DNA of 64,000 nucleotides from Microbacterium candidum (GCF_030315975.1 NZ_JASXSZ010000001.1:1-64000), one strand, 5' to 3'. Numbered from the stretch's first letter, positions 43,284 through 51,115 are shown. The notes: generated from the sequence alone by a model not told the origin. Numbers and translations are program-made.

Positions 43284-44240
43284 TCAGTCCACCAGCCTCT
43301 CTGAGTTGACGAATCGGAAGATGAGCGCCGACACCGTGCCCAGCACGACGAAGAGCAGCAGCGCGGCGGCGATCGAGTACCCCACGTTCACGTCGTTGGT
43401 GAAGTGGTTGAAGATGAACAGGTTCGGCAGCGTGGTCGAGTCGAGCGGCCCGCCCTGGGTCATGATGAGCGGCAGGTCGAGCTGCTGGATGGCTGCGACG
43501 AACCCGGTCACGAGCAGGTACAGGATGATGTTCTTCATCTGCGGAATCGTGATGAAGAAGGTCTTCTGCCACCAGTTGGCGCCCTCCATCGCGGCGGCCT
43601 CGTAGTACTCGGCGGGGATGTCGACCATCGCCGCCACCATGATGAGCGACGTGAGACCCATGCCGAGCCAGATCGCCGGAATGGCGATCGACAGCAGCGC
43701 CCACTTCGGGTCGCCGATCCAAGCGACGGGACTGATGCCGAAGAGCCCGAGGCCGGCGTTGAGCAGACCGCCCGAGTAGTCGTAGATGATCACGAAGATG
43801 ATCGACGTGATGACGGTCGAGATGATCGTCGGGAGGTAGATCGAGACCTTCAGGACGCTGGCGGCACGCCGGGAGACGGCGACGACGAGGCTCGAGAAGG
43901 CGAACGCGAGGATCAGCATCGGCGGCACCGTCATGGCGACGAACACGAATCCGCGGCCGATCGCCGCCCAGAACAGCGGGTCGGTGAGGACGTTGACGTA
44001 GTTGCGCCAGCCGACGAACTCCGGGTCCTTGTAGAAGCTCCAGTCCTGGAAGGACAGGTATCCGGCGTAGATCGCCGGCCAGATGACGAAGACGCCGAGG
44101 AGGGCGATCGCCGGCAGCACGAGCCAGTACGCGACCTTCCCATCCCGGTACACGTACTTCTTGTGCCGCCTGCGCTCCTGACGCGGATCACCCACCGTCA
44201 TCACCTCGGTGACGGTCCTCGGAATCTCCGTCGCGGTCAT
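43284..44240 (-). CDS. Sugar ABC transporter permease (MalF type)
   Basis: A 318-residue permease with six membrane segments after a 37-residue basic N-terminus. The EAA loop is YYEAAAMEGANWWQKTFFIT (about 215-235), and the MalF-like QLDLPLIMTQGGPLDST block follows. GAGGTGGGACG lies before the ATG at 44240. It is separated from the binding-protein gene by 72 bases that contain a strong stem-loop. Confidence 0.92.
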   Translation of the reverse strand: MTATEIPRTVTEVMTVGDPRQERRRHKKYVYRDGKVAYWLVLPAIALLGVFVIWPAIYAGYLSFQDWSFYKDPEFVGWRNYVNVLTDPLFWAAIGRGFVFVAMTVPPMLILAFAFSSLVVAVSRRAASVLKVSIYLPTIISTVITSIIFVIIYDYSGGLLNAGLGLFGISPVAWIGDPKWALLSIAIPAIWLGMGLTSLIMVAAMVDIPAEYYEAAAMEGANWWQKTFFITIPQMKNIILYLLVTGFVAAIQQLDLPLIMTQGGPLDSTTLPNLFIFNHFTNDVNVGYSIAAALLLFVVLGTVSALIFRFVNSERLVD

Positions 44241-44267
44241 CGTCCCACCTCGCTGTGTCCGTTTCGC

Positions 44268-44305
44268 ACGATTCGGGGGCCGGCAGCTGCCGACCCCCGA
44301 ATCGT
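44268..44305 (-). promoter_or_regulatory. Stem-loop between binding-protein and permease genes
   Basis: ACGATTCGGGGG pairs with CCCCCGAATCGT, and the interior (CCGGCAGCTGCCG) is itself self-complementary. Such hairpins after a binding-protein gene usually protect its mRNA or partly terminate, so that binding protein is made in excess over permeases. Confidence 0.75.
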
Positions 44306-44312
44306 CATGGCA

Positions 44313-45656
44313 TCAATTCTTCGGTGCCTTGCTCGGCAGGTCCTGCTGCTGGATCACCTTGTTGATCGCGTCGTCCGCCGTGCTGATCGCGGCATCGGGC
44401 GAGGCCGCACCCTTCATCACGGCTTCCATCGCAGTGCCGACGGCCAGCGAGACGTCCCACGGATAGGTGGGCTCCGGAATCGCGGTCGGAGCGATCTCGT
44501 TGATGAGGATCTTCGACCACGGGGCATCCGCCGACTTGCTGTCCTTCGCGACGGCATCCTGCACCGCCTGGCGCACGGGGATCTTCGTGAACTGCGTGTT
44601 GACGAAGAAGGGCACGACGTTCGCCGGGTCGCCCGCGATCGCCCACTCGAGGAACGTGCCCGCGGCGTCGGCGTGCTTCGACTTCGCGTCGATGACCCAC
44701 TTGAAGTTGCCGAGCGTCGTGGCCGTGCGGCCGTCCGCGTTCGGCGAGTTCGGGAACGCGCCGACGCCCGTCTTCGTGAGCAGGTCGGGGTAGGACGAGC
44801 CGATCTCGGACATCATCCACGATCCGGAGACCTTGAAGGCGACCTTCTCCTGGCCGTAGTCCTTGCCCTCGACGTAGGCGGCGAGCGCCTGCTTGGGCAT
44901 GTAGCCGTTGTCCCACAGCTGCTTGTACTGGTTCATGAGGGCGCGGTACTCGGGGTTGTCGATGTCCGGCTTCGTCCAGGTGGAGTTGAGCGCCGTGTGA
45001 CCGCTGAAGTTGTACTGCTGGCCGACCGTCGACCACGCGAAGGTGACCGCGTCACCGGCGGGCGAGATGCAGTACTGCCCGTCCTTCAGGGTCGGCTTGA
45101 TCTTGGCGCAGTCCGCCATCAGCTCGTCCCACGTCGTCGGGCCCTGGCTCGGGTCGAGTCCGGCAGCCTTCATCATGTCCTGGTTCCAGAACAGCACGGC
45201 CTGCGCCTCCATGAGCAGCGGGTACGCGTAGTACTTGCCGTTGAGCTCGGAGACGGACTGCGCGAACGGCATGATCTCCTTAAGGGCCTTACTGCTGACG
45301 ACCTTGTCGAGGTCGTAGAGCTGTCCGGCGTTGACCGCATCCTGGATCGGCCCCGAGTGGGTGTAGATGTCGGGTGCTTTGCCGGCCGCCTGCGCGGCCT
45401 TCATCTTCTGGTCCCATGCGTCGGCGGGGACCTCGGTGTCGACCACCTTGATCTTGCTCTGGGACGCGTTGAACTTCTTGACGATGTCCTTGTACCAGGC
45501 GTTCTCCGGCGGTGTGAACGTCCGGTGCCAGAACTGGATCGTCGTGACGCCGTTGGCGTCGCTGCTGCCTCCGCTGCCGGAGCAGCCGGAGAGGATCAGT
45601 CCCGCTGCGGCGGTCGCGGCGACGATGGCCGCCAGCCTGCGCGTTCTCTTGTGCAT
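44313..45656 (-). CDS. Sugar-binding lipoprotein of ABC importer
   Basis: A 447-residue extracellular solute-binding protein (family 1). The signal peptide has lipobox LILSGCSG (Cys about 25). The mature part starts with a Gly/Ser linker and has TIQFWHRTFTPPE, DIYTHSGPIQD and the hinge region EAQAVLFWNQDMMKAAGLDP. The ATG at 45656 follows GAGGAGGGACG. Expected ligands are D-arabino-oligosaccharides released by the GH183 enzymes (inference from context). Confidence 0.9.
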   Translation of the reverse strand: MHKRTRRLAAIVAATAAAGLILSGCSGSGGSSDANGVTTIQFWHRTFTPPENAWYKDIVKKFNASQSKIKVVDTEVPADAWDQKMKAAQAAGKAPDIYTHSGPIQDAVNAGQLYDLDKVVSSKALKEIMPFAQSVSELNGKYYAYPLLMEAQAVLFWNQDMMKAAGLDPSQGPTTWDELMADCAKIKPTLKDGQYCISPAGDAVTFAWSTVGQQYNFSGHTALNSTWTKPDIDNPEYRALMNQYKQLWDNGYMPKQALAAYVEGKDYGQEKVAFKVSGSWMMSEIGSSYPDLLTKTGVGAFPNSPNADGRTATTLGNFKWVIDAKSKHADAAGTFLEWAIAGDPANVVPFFVNTQFTKIPVRQAVQDAVAKDSKSADAPWSKILINEIAPTAIPEPTYPWDVSLAVGTAMEAVMKGAASPDAAISTADDAINKVIQQQDLPSKAPKN

Positions 45657-45675
45657 TCGTCCCTCCTCAGGAACT

Positions 45676-45693
45676 CGACTCATCGATGAGTCG
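45676..45693 (-). promoter_or_regulatory. Perfect 18-bp palindrome in binding-protein leader
   Basis: CGACTCATCGATGAGTCG, a perfect palindrome 19 bases before the start codon, just upstream of the ribosome site. Its arms match the dyad in the lacI leader (34094-34114). Another dyad, CGGATCGC-GT-GCGATCCG, lies at 45729-45746. Confidence 0.55.
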
Positions 45694-45770
45694 TCGCTGT
45701 GTGCGGTCGATCTCGACTGCCGGCCCCGCGGATCGCGTGCGATCCGTGAGCATCCTCGACCTCGTGGGCC

Positions 45771-45799
45771 ACGTTAGACGAAATCGATTTCAAGCGCAA
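45771..45799 (-). promoter_or_regulatory. Promoter with LacI operator in its spacer (ABC importer operon)
   Basis: On the minus strand TTGCGC (45799-45794), 17 bases, TAACGT (45776-45771). The operator CGAAATCGATTTCA (45779-45792) occupies the spacer, the same design as at 32930-32958. Confidence 0.75.
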
Positions 45800-45921
45800 T
45801 CACCGAAATGTCTCCGACACGCTGCGAGCGGGGCCGGAATCGGCCTGCGCGCGTGCATGGAGCACCCCTGGAAGTGCGGAATCTCGCATCCACCGTCCTT
45901 CATGGTCACTGAAGCATGCCG

Positions 45922-45935
45922 TTGTATCGATTTCA
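45922..45935. promoter_or_regulatory. Second, degenerate LacI-type operator upstream of ABC importer
   Basis: TTGTATCGATTTCA, with one intact half-site, 143 bases from the site at 45779 and directly after the GH183 lipoprotein gene. It could support looping repression, or be a remnant. Apart from these sites and the two dyads at 45676-45746, the region 45657-45940 holds no gene. Confidence 0.5.
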
Positions 45936-45940
45936 CAACG

Positions 45941-47098
45941 TCACGGCTTCTTGTCGAGATCGATCGAGAACCAGAAGACGTTGTACGGCCCCCAGAGCGA
46001 CATCGTGAAGTAGATGCGCCTGCCGCCGTCGGTCACGTAGCGCGGATTCATGTACGGCGAGTACAGGCCCGGGTACTCGGATGACGACGCCATCTCGATC
46101 GGATCGCCCCACGGCCCCCACGGCGTGATGCCCTCGCGGATGTACGCGTTGCCCCCGTCGGAATACGTCATGAGCCAGCGGTCGAGGTACGTCGACCACA
46201 TGACGGAGAGTTCGCCGATGGTCCCATCGACGACGACCTTAGCGTCGGCGGGCTTCGCGCCCCACCGCGGCGACCCGCCGGGGTCCGTGCCGGCGAAGTA
46301 GGAGTACGCGCGCGGATCCTCCACCGCCGAAGTCGTCGCGGGCACTCTCATCAGCTCGACGCTGCCGAACCGGCCGGCCGGGATGCCCCAGAAGTACACG
46401 TACTCGGTGCCGCCCTCGTCGACGTGGGCCGTCGCGACCTGGACGAAGTTGGAGTCGCCGGGCCACGTGGGCGCCTTCAGCTTCGTCCATGTGCGCCCTT
46501 CGTCGGTCGACTTCGCGAGAGCGGAGCGGTTCGCGTCCCACTCCCCGGCCGCACCCCAGTGCCGGACCGACATGTACGAGATGTAGAGGGTGTCGCCGAC
46601 GGCGAAACCGTAGGTCGGGATCTTCGTGACCTCACCGGTGCCGTCGTTCGCGTCGTGGTCTCCTTCGACGAGCGGACTCGCCAGGCCGACATCGTCGACC
46701 GGCCGCCATCCGTCGAACGTGATGCCGTCCGACGGATCGGTGTCCGTCGTGTACGCGGAGACGTTCGATCTCCAGTTGCCGCCCTGCCCGCCGATGGCCT
46801 TCGGATCGCGCTCGCCGAACGTGTCGCCGAAGAAGAAGAACGTCTTGTCGCCGAGATTCGTCATCGATCCGAGGTCCGTGCCCGCGACCGCGACCTTCTC
46901 GGTGTCATTGATCGCGCCGGGCCCGGTCAGCTGGGCGATCTGCTGCAGATGCTCGACGCCTCGCAGGAGGAAGGGCTTGTTCGGGTTCGTGTCCACGGGC
47001 GTCCCTCCGGCGCTGCAGGCTCCGAGGACGACCGCGAGGGCGATGGATGACGCGGCCGCGGCCGCTCGGCGGGCTCGCGGGGTGCGCTCGCGCGGCAT
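45941..47098 (-). CDS. GH183 (DUF4185) lipoprotein, probable endo-D-arabinanase
   Basis: A 385-residue surface lipoprotein with lipobox VVLGACSAG (Cys about 28). The DUF4185 propeller follows with TDLGSMTNLGDK, FFGDTFGERD, GNWRSNVSAY, IGELSVMWSTY and IYFTMSLWGPYNVFWF. It lacks the C-terminal binding module of its paralogue at 39971-41575. It should cut D-arabinan chains at the cell surface. GAGGAGGACC precedes the ATG, and a LacI operator lies 40 bases upstream of the gene. Confidence 0.88.
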   Translation of the reverse strand: MPRERTPRARRAAAAASSIALAVVLGACSAGGTPVDTNPNKPFLLRGVEHLQQIAQLTGPGAINDTEKVAVAGTDLGSMTNLGDKTFFFFGDTFGERDPKAIGGQGGNWRSNVSAYTTDTDPSDGITFDGWRPVDDVGLASPLVEGDHDANDGTGEVTKIPTYGFAVGDTLYISYMSVRHWGAAGEWDANRSALAKSTDEGRTWTKLKAPTWPGDSNFVQVATAHVDEGGTEYVYFWGIPAGRFGSVELMRVPATTSAVEDPRAYSYFAGTDPGGSPRWGAKPADAKVVVDGTIGELSVMWSTYLDRWLMTYSDGGNAYIREGITPWGPWGDPIEMASSSEYPGLYSPYMNPRYVTDGGRRIYFTMSLWGPYNVFWFSIDLDKKP

Positions 47099-47137
47099 GG
47101 TCCTCCTCGATCAGGTTGCCGCAACGCTACCCGATCT

Positions 47138-47151
47138 CGAAATCGATTTCA
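47138..47151. promoter_or_regulatory. LacI operator upstream of GH183 lipoprotein
   Basis: CGAAATCGATTTCA with the full 12-bp palindrome. A TAGCGT -10-like element lies on the gene side; the -35 is not clear. Confidence 0.75.
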
Positions 47152-47171
47152 TGTCCGCGAATGCGCCCCGC

Positions 47172-47588
47172 TCACGCCCCGTCGAGTCCGCGGGCGGCGA
47201 GCCACGCTTTCGCCACGCGCTTGGGGGCCTTCACGAGCCACGCGTCGCTGACGACCTCGGCGAGCAGATCGGGCGCGATGTCGTCGAGGCGGATGAGCAC
47301 CGCCGGGTAGCCGTCGAAGTGCGGGATCGTGAAGATCACGTCGGGGAACGAGGCGAGCAGCGCCTCCTTGCCCTCTTCACCGTCGGTGCGGACGCCGATG
47401 ACGACTCCCGGCGGCCATTCGCGCCCGAGCGCCTCGAGCGCGGCGAGGTCGCTCTTGCGGGGACCGCGCTCCCACGCGTACATCCCGGTTCCGACGCGCC
47501 ACGCGATCCCGCCGCCATGCCCCTCGATGCTCTCCACGGACTGCGGGAGCGTGCGCGCGATGGCGCGGACGTCGTCGATCGTCGCCAT
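47172..47588 (-). CDS. MmcQ/YjbR family protein
   Basis: A 138-residue protein of the MmcQ/YjbR family (a CyaY-like fold thought to bind DNA). It shows DDVRAIARTLPQSVES, GIAWRVGTGMYAWERG, IPHFDGYPAVLIRLDDI and a C-terminal WLVKAPKRVAKAW. Function is not known. The start ATG at 47588 was chosen because it begins the conserved domain. It is monocistronic and divergent from the oxidoreductase gene. Confidence 0.85.
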   Translation of the reverse strand: MATIDDVRAIARTLPQSVESIEGHGGGIAWRVGTGMYAWERGPRKSDLAALEALGREWPPGVVIGVRTDGEEGKEALLASFPDVIFTIPHFDGYPAVLIRLDDIAPDLLAEVVSDAWLVKAPKRVAKAWLAARGLDGA

Positions 47589-47661
47589 CTCCCCATCCTG
47601 CGTCGGGAGGGCCGGGAGCACCAGCGATCGCGGACATCGGCTCTGCCGGTAGCATCCAGGG

Positions 47662-48702
47662 ATGCGGATCGGGATGATGCTCAACTACTCCGGCGGCTTC
47701 CGCGAGGCGGCCGACGAGGTCCAGCGGCTCGAGGCGGCCGGACTCGACCTCGTCGTCGTGCCGGAGGCCTACTCCTTCGACGCGGTGAGCCAGCTCGGCT
47801 TCCTTGCCGCGCGCACCAGCACGATCGAGCTCGCGAGCGGCATCCTGCAGCTCTACACGCGCACGCCGTCGCTCACGGCGATGACCGCCGCAGGGCTCGA
47901 CTACGTCAGCGACGGCCGCTTCACACTCGGCCTCGGCGCCTCCGGCCCGCAGGTCGTCGAGGGGTTCCACGGCGTGCCGTACGACCTGCCGCTCGGACGC
48001 ACGCGCGAGATCGTCGACATCTGCCGCATGGTGTGGCGGCGCGAGAAGGTCGAATACGCCGGACGCTCGTACACGATCCCGCTCCCGGCGGATCAGGGCA
48101 CCGGGCTCGGCAAGCCGCTGAAGCTCATCAACCACCCTGTGCGCGACCGCATCCCGATCGTGCTCGCCTCCCTCGGGCAGAAGGCGGTCGCGCAGACCGC
48201 GGAGATCGCCGAGGGATGGATGCCGACCCTCTACTACCCGGAGAAGGCCGATGCCGTCTGGGGCGACGCCCTGGCGGCGGGCGCCGCGAAGCGCGACGCG
48301 AGCCTGGGCACGCTCGACATCTTCGCGAACCCCGCGCTGTACATCGGACTGGGCGCCGAGATCGCCCTCAACGTCGTCAAGGAGCACATCGCGCTCTACG
48401 TCGGCGGCATGGGCGCCCGCGGCAAGAACTTCTACAACGAGGTCGCGACCCTCTACGGCTACGGAGAGGATGCGGAGCGCATCCAGGAGCTGTACCTGTC
48501 CGGCCGCAAGGAGGAGGCGGGCGCGGCCGTCCCCGACGAGTTCGCCCGCGGCATCAGCCTCATCGGCTCGCCGGCGGAGGTCGCCGAACGCCTCGCTGCC
48601 TTCGCGGCCGCGGGTGTCACGACGCTCACCGTCACGCCGGTCGCCCGCACGGCGGAGGACCGCCTGCGCCTCATCGAAGGGCTCGTGCAGCTCGCCGGCT
48701 GA
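47662..48702 (+). CDS. LLM-class flavin/F420-dependent oxidoreductase
   Basis: A 346-residue luciferase-like monooxygenase-family protein. It shows MRIGMMLNYSG, LDLVVVPEAYSFDAVSQLGFLAARTSTIELASGIL, a GLGASGPQVVEGFHG loop and the C-terminal FARGISLIGSPAEVAERLAAF region. These resemble F420-dependent methylenetetrahydromethanopterin-reductase-like enzymes of actinobacteria. The substrate is unknown. A strong hairpin terminator follows. Confidence 0.88.
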   Translation: MRIGMMLNYSGGFREAADEVQRLEAAGLDLVVVPEAYSFDAVSQLGFLAARTSTIELASGILQLYTRTPSLTAMTAAGLDYVSDGRFTLGLGASGPQVVEGFHGVPYDLPLGRTREIVDICRMVWRREKVEYAGRSYTIPLPADQGTGLGKPLKLINHPVRDRIPIVLASLGQKAVAQTAEIAEGWMPTLYYPEKADAVWGDALAAGAAKRDASLGTLDIFANPALYIGLGAEIALNVVKEHIALYVGGMGARGKNFYNEVATLYGYGEDAERIQELYLSGRKEEAGAAVPDEFARGISLIGSPAEVAERLAAFAAAGVTTLTVTPVARTAEDRLRLIEGLVQLAG

Positions 48703-48742
48703 CGGTCTGCGGGGCGCCGCATCCACCGAGACGCGCTCTCGC

Positions 48743-48777
48743 GTCCACCGCACCCGGCGACGCCGGGTGCGGTGGAC
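48743..48777 (+). terminator. Hairpin terminator of LLM gene
   Basis: GTCCACCGCACCCGG pairs with CCGGGTGCGGTGGAC around a 5-base loop, 41 bases after the stop. It is GC-rich without a T-tract. The same 5' arm recurs twice downstream without its partner. Confidence 0.75.
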
Positions 48778-48825
48778 AGATGAGGGAGTATCGGCGTCGG
48801 CCGTCCGCGCTGACATCAGCGCATC

Positions 48826-49018
48826 CGCGGAGGTCAGCGGATCCCTCCGAGGCGAGCGGGTTCCTCCGAAGCGAGCGGATCCCTCCGAGGTGAGCGGATT
48901 CCGCCGAGGTGAGCGGGCTCCCGCCGAGGTGAGCGGATCCCTCCGAGGTCAGCGGATTCCGCCGAGGTCAGCGGATCCCTCCGAGGTCAGCGGATCCCGC
49001 CGAGGTGAGCGGGTTCCC
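48826..49018. repeat. 19-bp tandem repeat, about ten copies
   Basis: Consensus TCCGAGGTGAGCGGATCCC (variants G for first T, CAGC for GAGC, TT for TC). Successive TCCGAG/GCCGAG elements start at 48846, 48865, 48884, 48903, 48923, 48942, 48961, 48980 and 48999, giving steps of 19 with one of 20. A period not divisible by three argues against coding. No spacer diversity, so not CRISPR. Confidence 0.9.
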
Positions 49019-49523
49019 GCGACACGCGCCGCGACGCGATGCGCGACAGCGGGAATAGCTGATCTCGGCGCGAGCGCCGGGGCCGCCGCATCCACCGAGA
49101 CGTGCGCTGCCGTCCACCGCACCCGGCGACGCCGCGCGCCGCGGACGTGGATGTGTGTTTCAGCGTCCGACCCGTCGGGCCAGCCGAGCCCCGCCGACAT
49201 CAGCCGGTCCCGCCGACATCAGCGGAGCGCGCCGAGACTCCCCGCGACGCGGTGCGCGACCGCGCGAATCGCTGATCTCGGCGCGCATGGCCGGGGCGGC
49301 ATCCACCGAGACGCGCTCTCGCGTCCACCGCACCCGGCGTCGCCGCGCGCGCCGGACGTTTCAGGGAGTATCGGCGGCGGAGCCGCGCGCGTCAGTCGGC
49401 ATCCGGGGCGGCGTCAGCGTCGGCACCGCGCGTCAGTCGGCATCCGGGGCGGCGTCAGCGGCGGAACCGCTCCCCCGTCGACGGCGGAGCCGCGCACCCC
49501 AGTCAGCGGCGGAGACGCGCGCG

Positions 49524-49997
49524 TCAGTCGGCGTCGGGGGCGGTATCGGCGGCGGAGCCGGTGCCGAGCTCTCCGCGCGGGTGCCACACCACGATCTCGC
49601 GGCTGCGGCGCACGCGCGTGCCCGACTTCAGCCGGATGACCGAGCCGCTCGCCTCGGCCGCGAACACGCGTGCGCCGGGCCGGTTGTCGATCTCGATCTG
49701 CACGCGCTGTTCGAGGATCTGCACGCGGCCGTGAAGTTCGCGCACCCGCTCCTCGAGCTCGAGGATGCGCACGATCGCCGGCAGGCTCATCCCGTCGGAC
49801 GACATGCGCGAGACCTCGCGCAGCTTCGCGACATGGCGCAGCGAGTAGCGGCGGGAGCCGCCCTGGGTGCGCGCGGGCACGACGAGTCCGAGACGGTCGT
49901 ACTGGCGGAGGGTCTGCGGATGCATACCCGACAGCTCTGCGGCGGCCGCGATCGCGAAGATCGGGGCATCGTCATCGATGTCGTGTCGATCTGCCAT
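49524..49997 (-). CDS. hspR: HspR heat-shock repressor (MerR family)
   Basis: A 157-residue MerR-type regulator. The helix-turn-helix and wing are FAIAAAAELSGMHPQTLRQYDRLGL (as two adjoining helices) and RRYSLRHVAKLREV, matching HspR. A coiled region with LEERVRELHGRVQILEQRV follows. It represses the dnaK operon by binding HAIR inverted repeats, with DnaK as co-repressor (known for Streptomyces). The ATG at 49997 has AGGAGGTGA ideally placed. Its last residues (GSAADTAPDAD) are encoded by a unit of the downstream repeat nest. Confidence 0.93.
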   Translation of the reverse strand: MADRHDIDDDAPIFAIAAAAELSGMHPQTLRQYDRLGLVVPARTQGGSRRYSLRHVAKLREVSRMSSDGMSLPAIVRILELEERVRELHGRVQILEQRVQIEIDNRPGARVFAAEASGSVIRLKSGTRVRRSREIVVWHPRGELGTGSAADTAPDAD

Positions 49998-50102
49998 CGG
50001 GTTCACCTCCTTTCACCGACGAGAACAGGAGTTCCGGCGGATGCAGGACGTTCCTCGAGGAATCATCCTGTACTCGCCAGATCTCCTGTTCTGGACAGCA
50101 TG

Positions 50103-51107
50103 TCAGGCCCGCGCCTTCGCCATCAGCTCGGCGCGCGGGTTCTCCTTGGGCTCCAGCTGCTGGAACCGCTCGAGCGCCTCGCGGGCCGCATCGTCGAGGT
50201 GCGCGGGCACGGCGACCTGGACCTCGGCGAGGAGATCGCCGGTGCCCTTGGAGGTCGTGACGCCGCGCCCCTTGACGCGCAGGACACGTCCGGACGGCGT
50301 GCCCGGCGCGACGCGCAGCCGCACCGGATCGCCGCCGAGCGTCGGCACCTCGATCGTGGCGCCGAGGGTCGCCTCGGTGAACGTGACCGGCACGGTGACG
50401 CGCAGATTCAGTCCATCGCGGGTGAAGACGGGATGCGGACGCACGGTGACCTGCACGACGATGTCGCCGTGCTCGCCGCCATCGGGCGACGGACGGCCAC
50501 GGCCGCGCAGACGCACCTTCTGCCCGTCGGAGACGCCCGCCGGGATCTTCACCTTGAACGGCTTGCCGTCTTCGCCCTGCAGGGTGATGGTCTCGCCCTT
50601 CGTCGCGGTGACGAAGTCGACCGTGGTGCGGGCGGTGACATCGGCGCCCTTGGTGGGGCCGCCGAATCCGCGGTAGCCGCCGGTCGTCTGGCCGAAGCGC
50701 CCCGACCCGAACGAGCCGCCGCCCTGCTGGTTGAACATCGAGAAGATGTCGTCGAAGTCGCCGGCGGTCTGGTACCGCGAACCGCCGCGGCCCTGGCCGA
50801 ACATGCTGAAGACGTCCTCGAACCCGCCCGCACCGCCCTGACCTCCGGAGCCCGCCTGGAAGCGGGCACCGGAGCCCATCGCACGGATCTGGTCGTACTC
50901 GGCGCGCTGGTCGGTGTCCGACAGCACGGAGTACGCCTCGCTGATCTCCTTGAACTTCGCCTCGGCCGCCGCATCCCCCGGGTTGGAGTCCGGGTGATAC
51001 TTGCGCGCCAGTTTGCGATACGTCTTCTTGAGGTCAGCCTCGGTGACGTCCTTCGAGACGCCGAGGACCGCGTAGAAGTCCTTGTCGAACCAGTCCTGAC
51101 TGGCCAT
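50103..51107 (-). CDS. dnaJ: DnaJ-type co-chaperone without zinc finger
   Basis: A 334-residue J-domain protein. The J domain (about 9-75) has the HPD motif in ARKYHPDSNPGD. A Gly/Phe-rich part spans about 78-165, then the two C-terminal substrate-binding beta domains with GVSDGQKVRLRGRGRPS. The CxxCxGxG zinc-finger repeats of type I DnaJ are absent, so it is type II (CbpA/DnaJB-like). It stimulates DnaK ATPase. GTAGGAGG precedes the ATG; operon dnaK-grpE-dnaJ-hspR. Confidence 0.93.
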   Translation of the reverse strand: MASQDWFDKDFYAVLGVSKDVTEADLKKTYRKLARKYHPDSNPGDAAAEAKFKEISEAYSVLSDTDQRAEYDQIRAMGSGARFQAGSGGQGGAGGFEDVFSMFGQGRGGSRYQTAGDFDDIFSMFNQQGGGSFGSGRFGQTTGGYRGFGGPTKGADVTARTTVDFVTATKGETITLQGEDGKPFKVKIPAGVSDGQKVRLRGRGRPSPDGGEHGDIVVQVTVRPHPVFTRDGLNLRVTVPVTFTEATLGATIEVPTLGGDPVRLRVAPGTPSGRVLRVKGRGVTTSKGTGDLLAEVQVAVPAHLDDAAREALERFQQLEPKENPRAELMAKARA

Positions 51108-51115
51108 CGAACCTC

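Larger units (their letters stand above)
48703..49523. repeat. Non-coding repeat nest between LLM gene and hspR
   Basis: Gene-free 821 bases made of repeats. (a) Three copies of a block beginning GCATCCACCGAGACG (48719, 49088, 49299), containing GTCCACCGCACCCGGCG; the first is an intact hairpin, the others have lost one arm. (b) A second block with GCTGATCTCGGCGCG at about 49060 and 49273. (c) AGGGAGTATCGGCG at 48783 and 49364. (d) A 41-base unit (GTCAGTCGGCATCCGGGGCG) at 49391 and 49432, whose variant at 49523 forms the end of hspR. Open frames across the area are by-products of GC bias. Confidence 0.85.

Noticed and set aside
48826..49018. Possible CRISPR array
   Set aside because: Units are contiguous 19-mers without unique spacers, and no cas gene is near.
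48251..49639. Long plus-strand open frame running through the repeat nest
   Set aside because: It overlaps the LLM gene and hspR out of frame, is Arg/Ser-rich from GC bias, and the 19-bp period shifts frame each unit.
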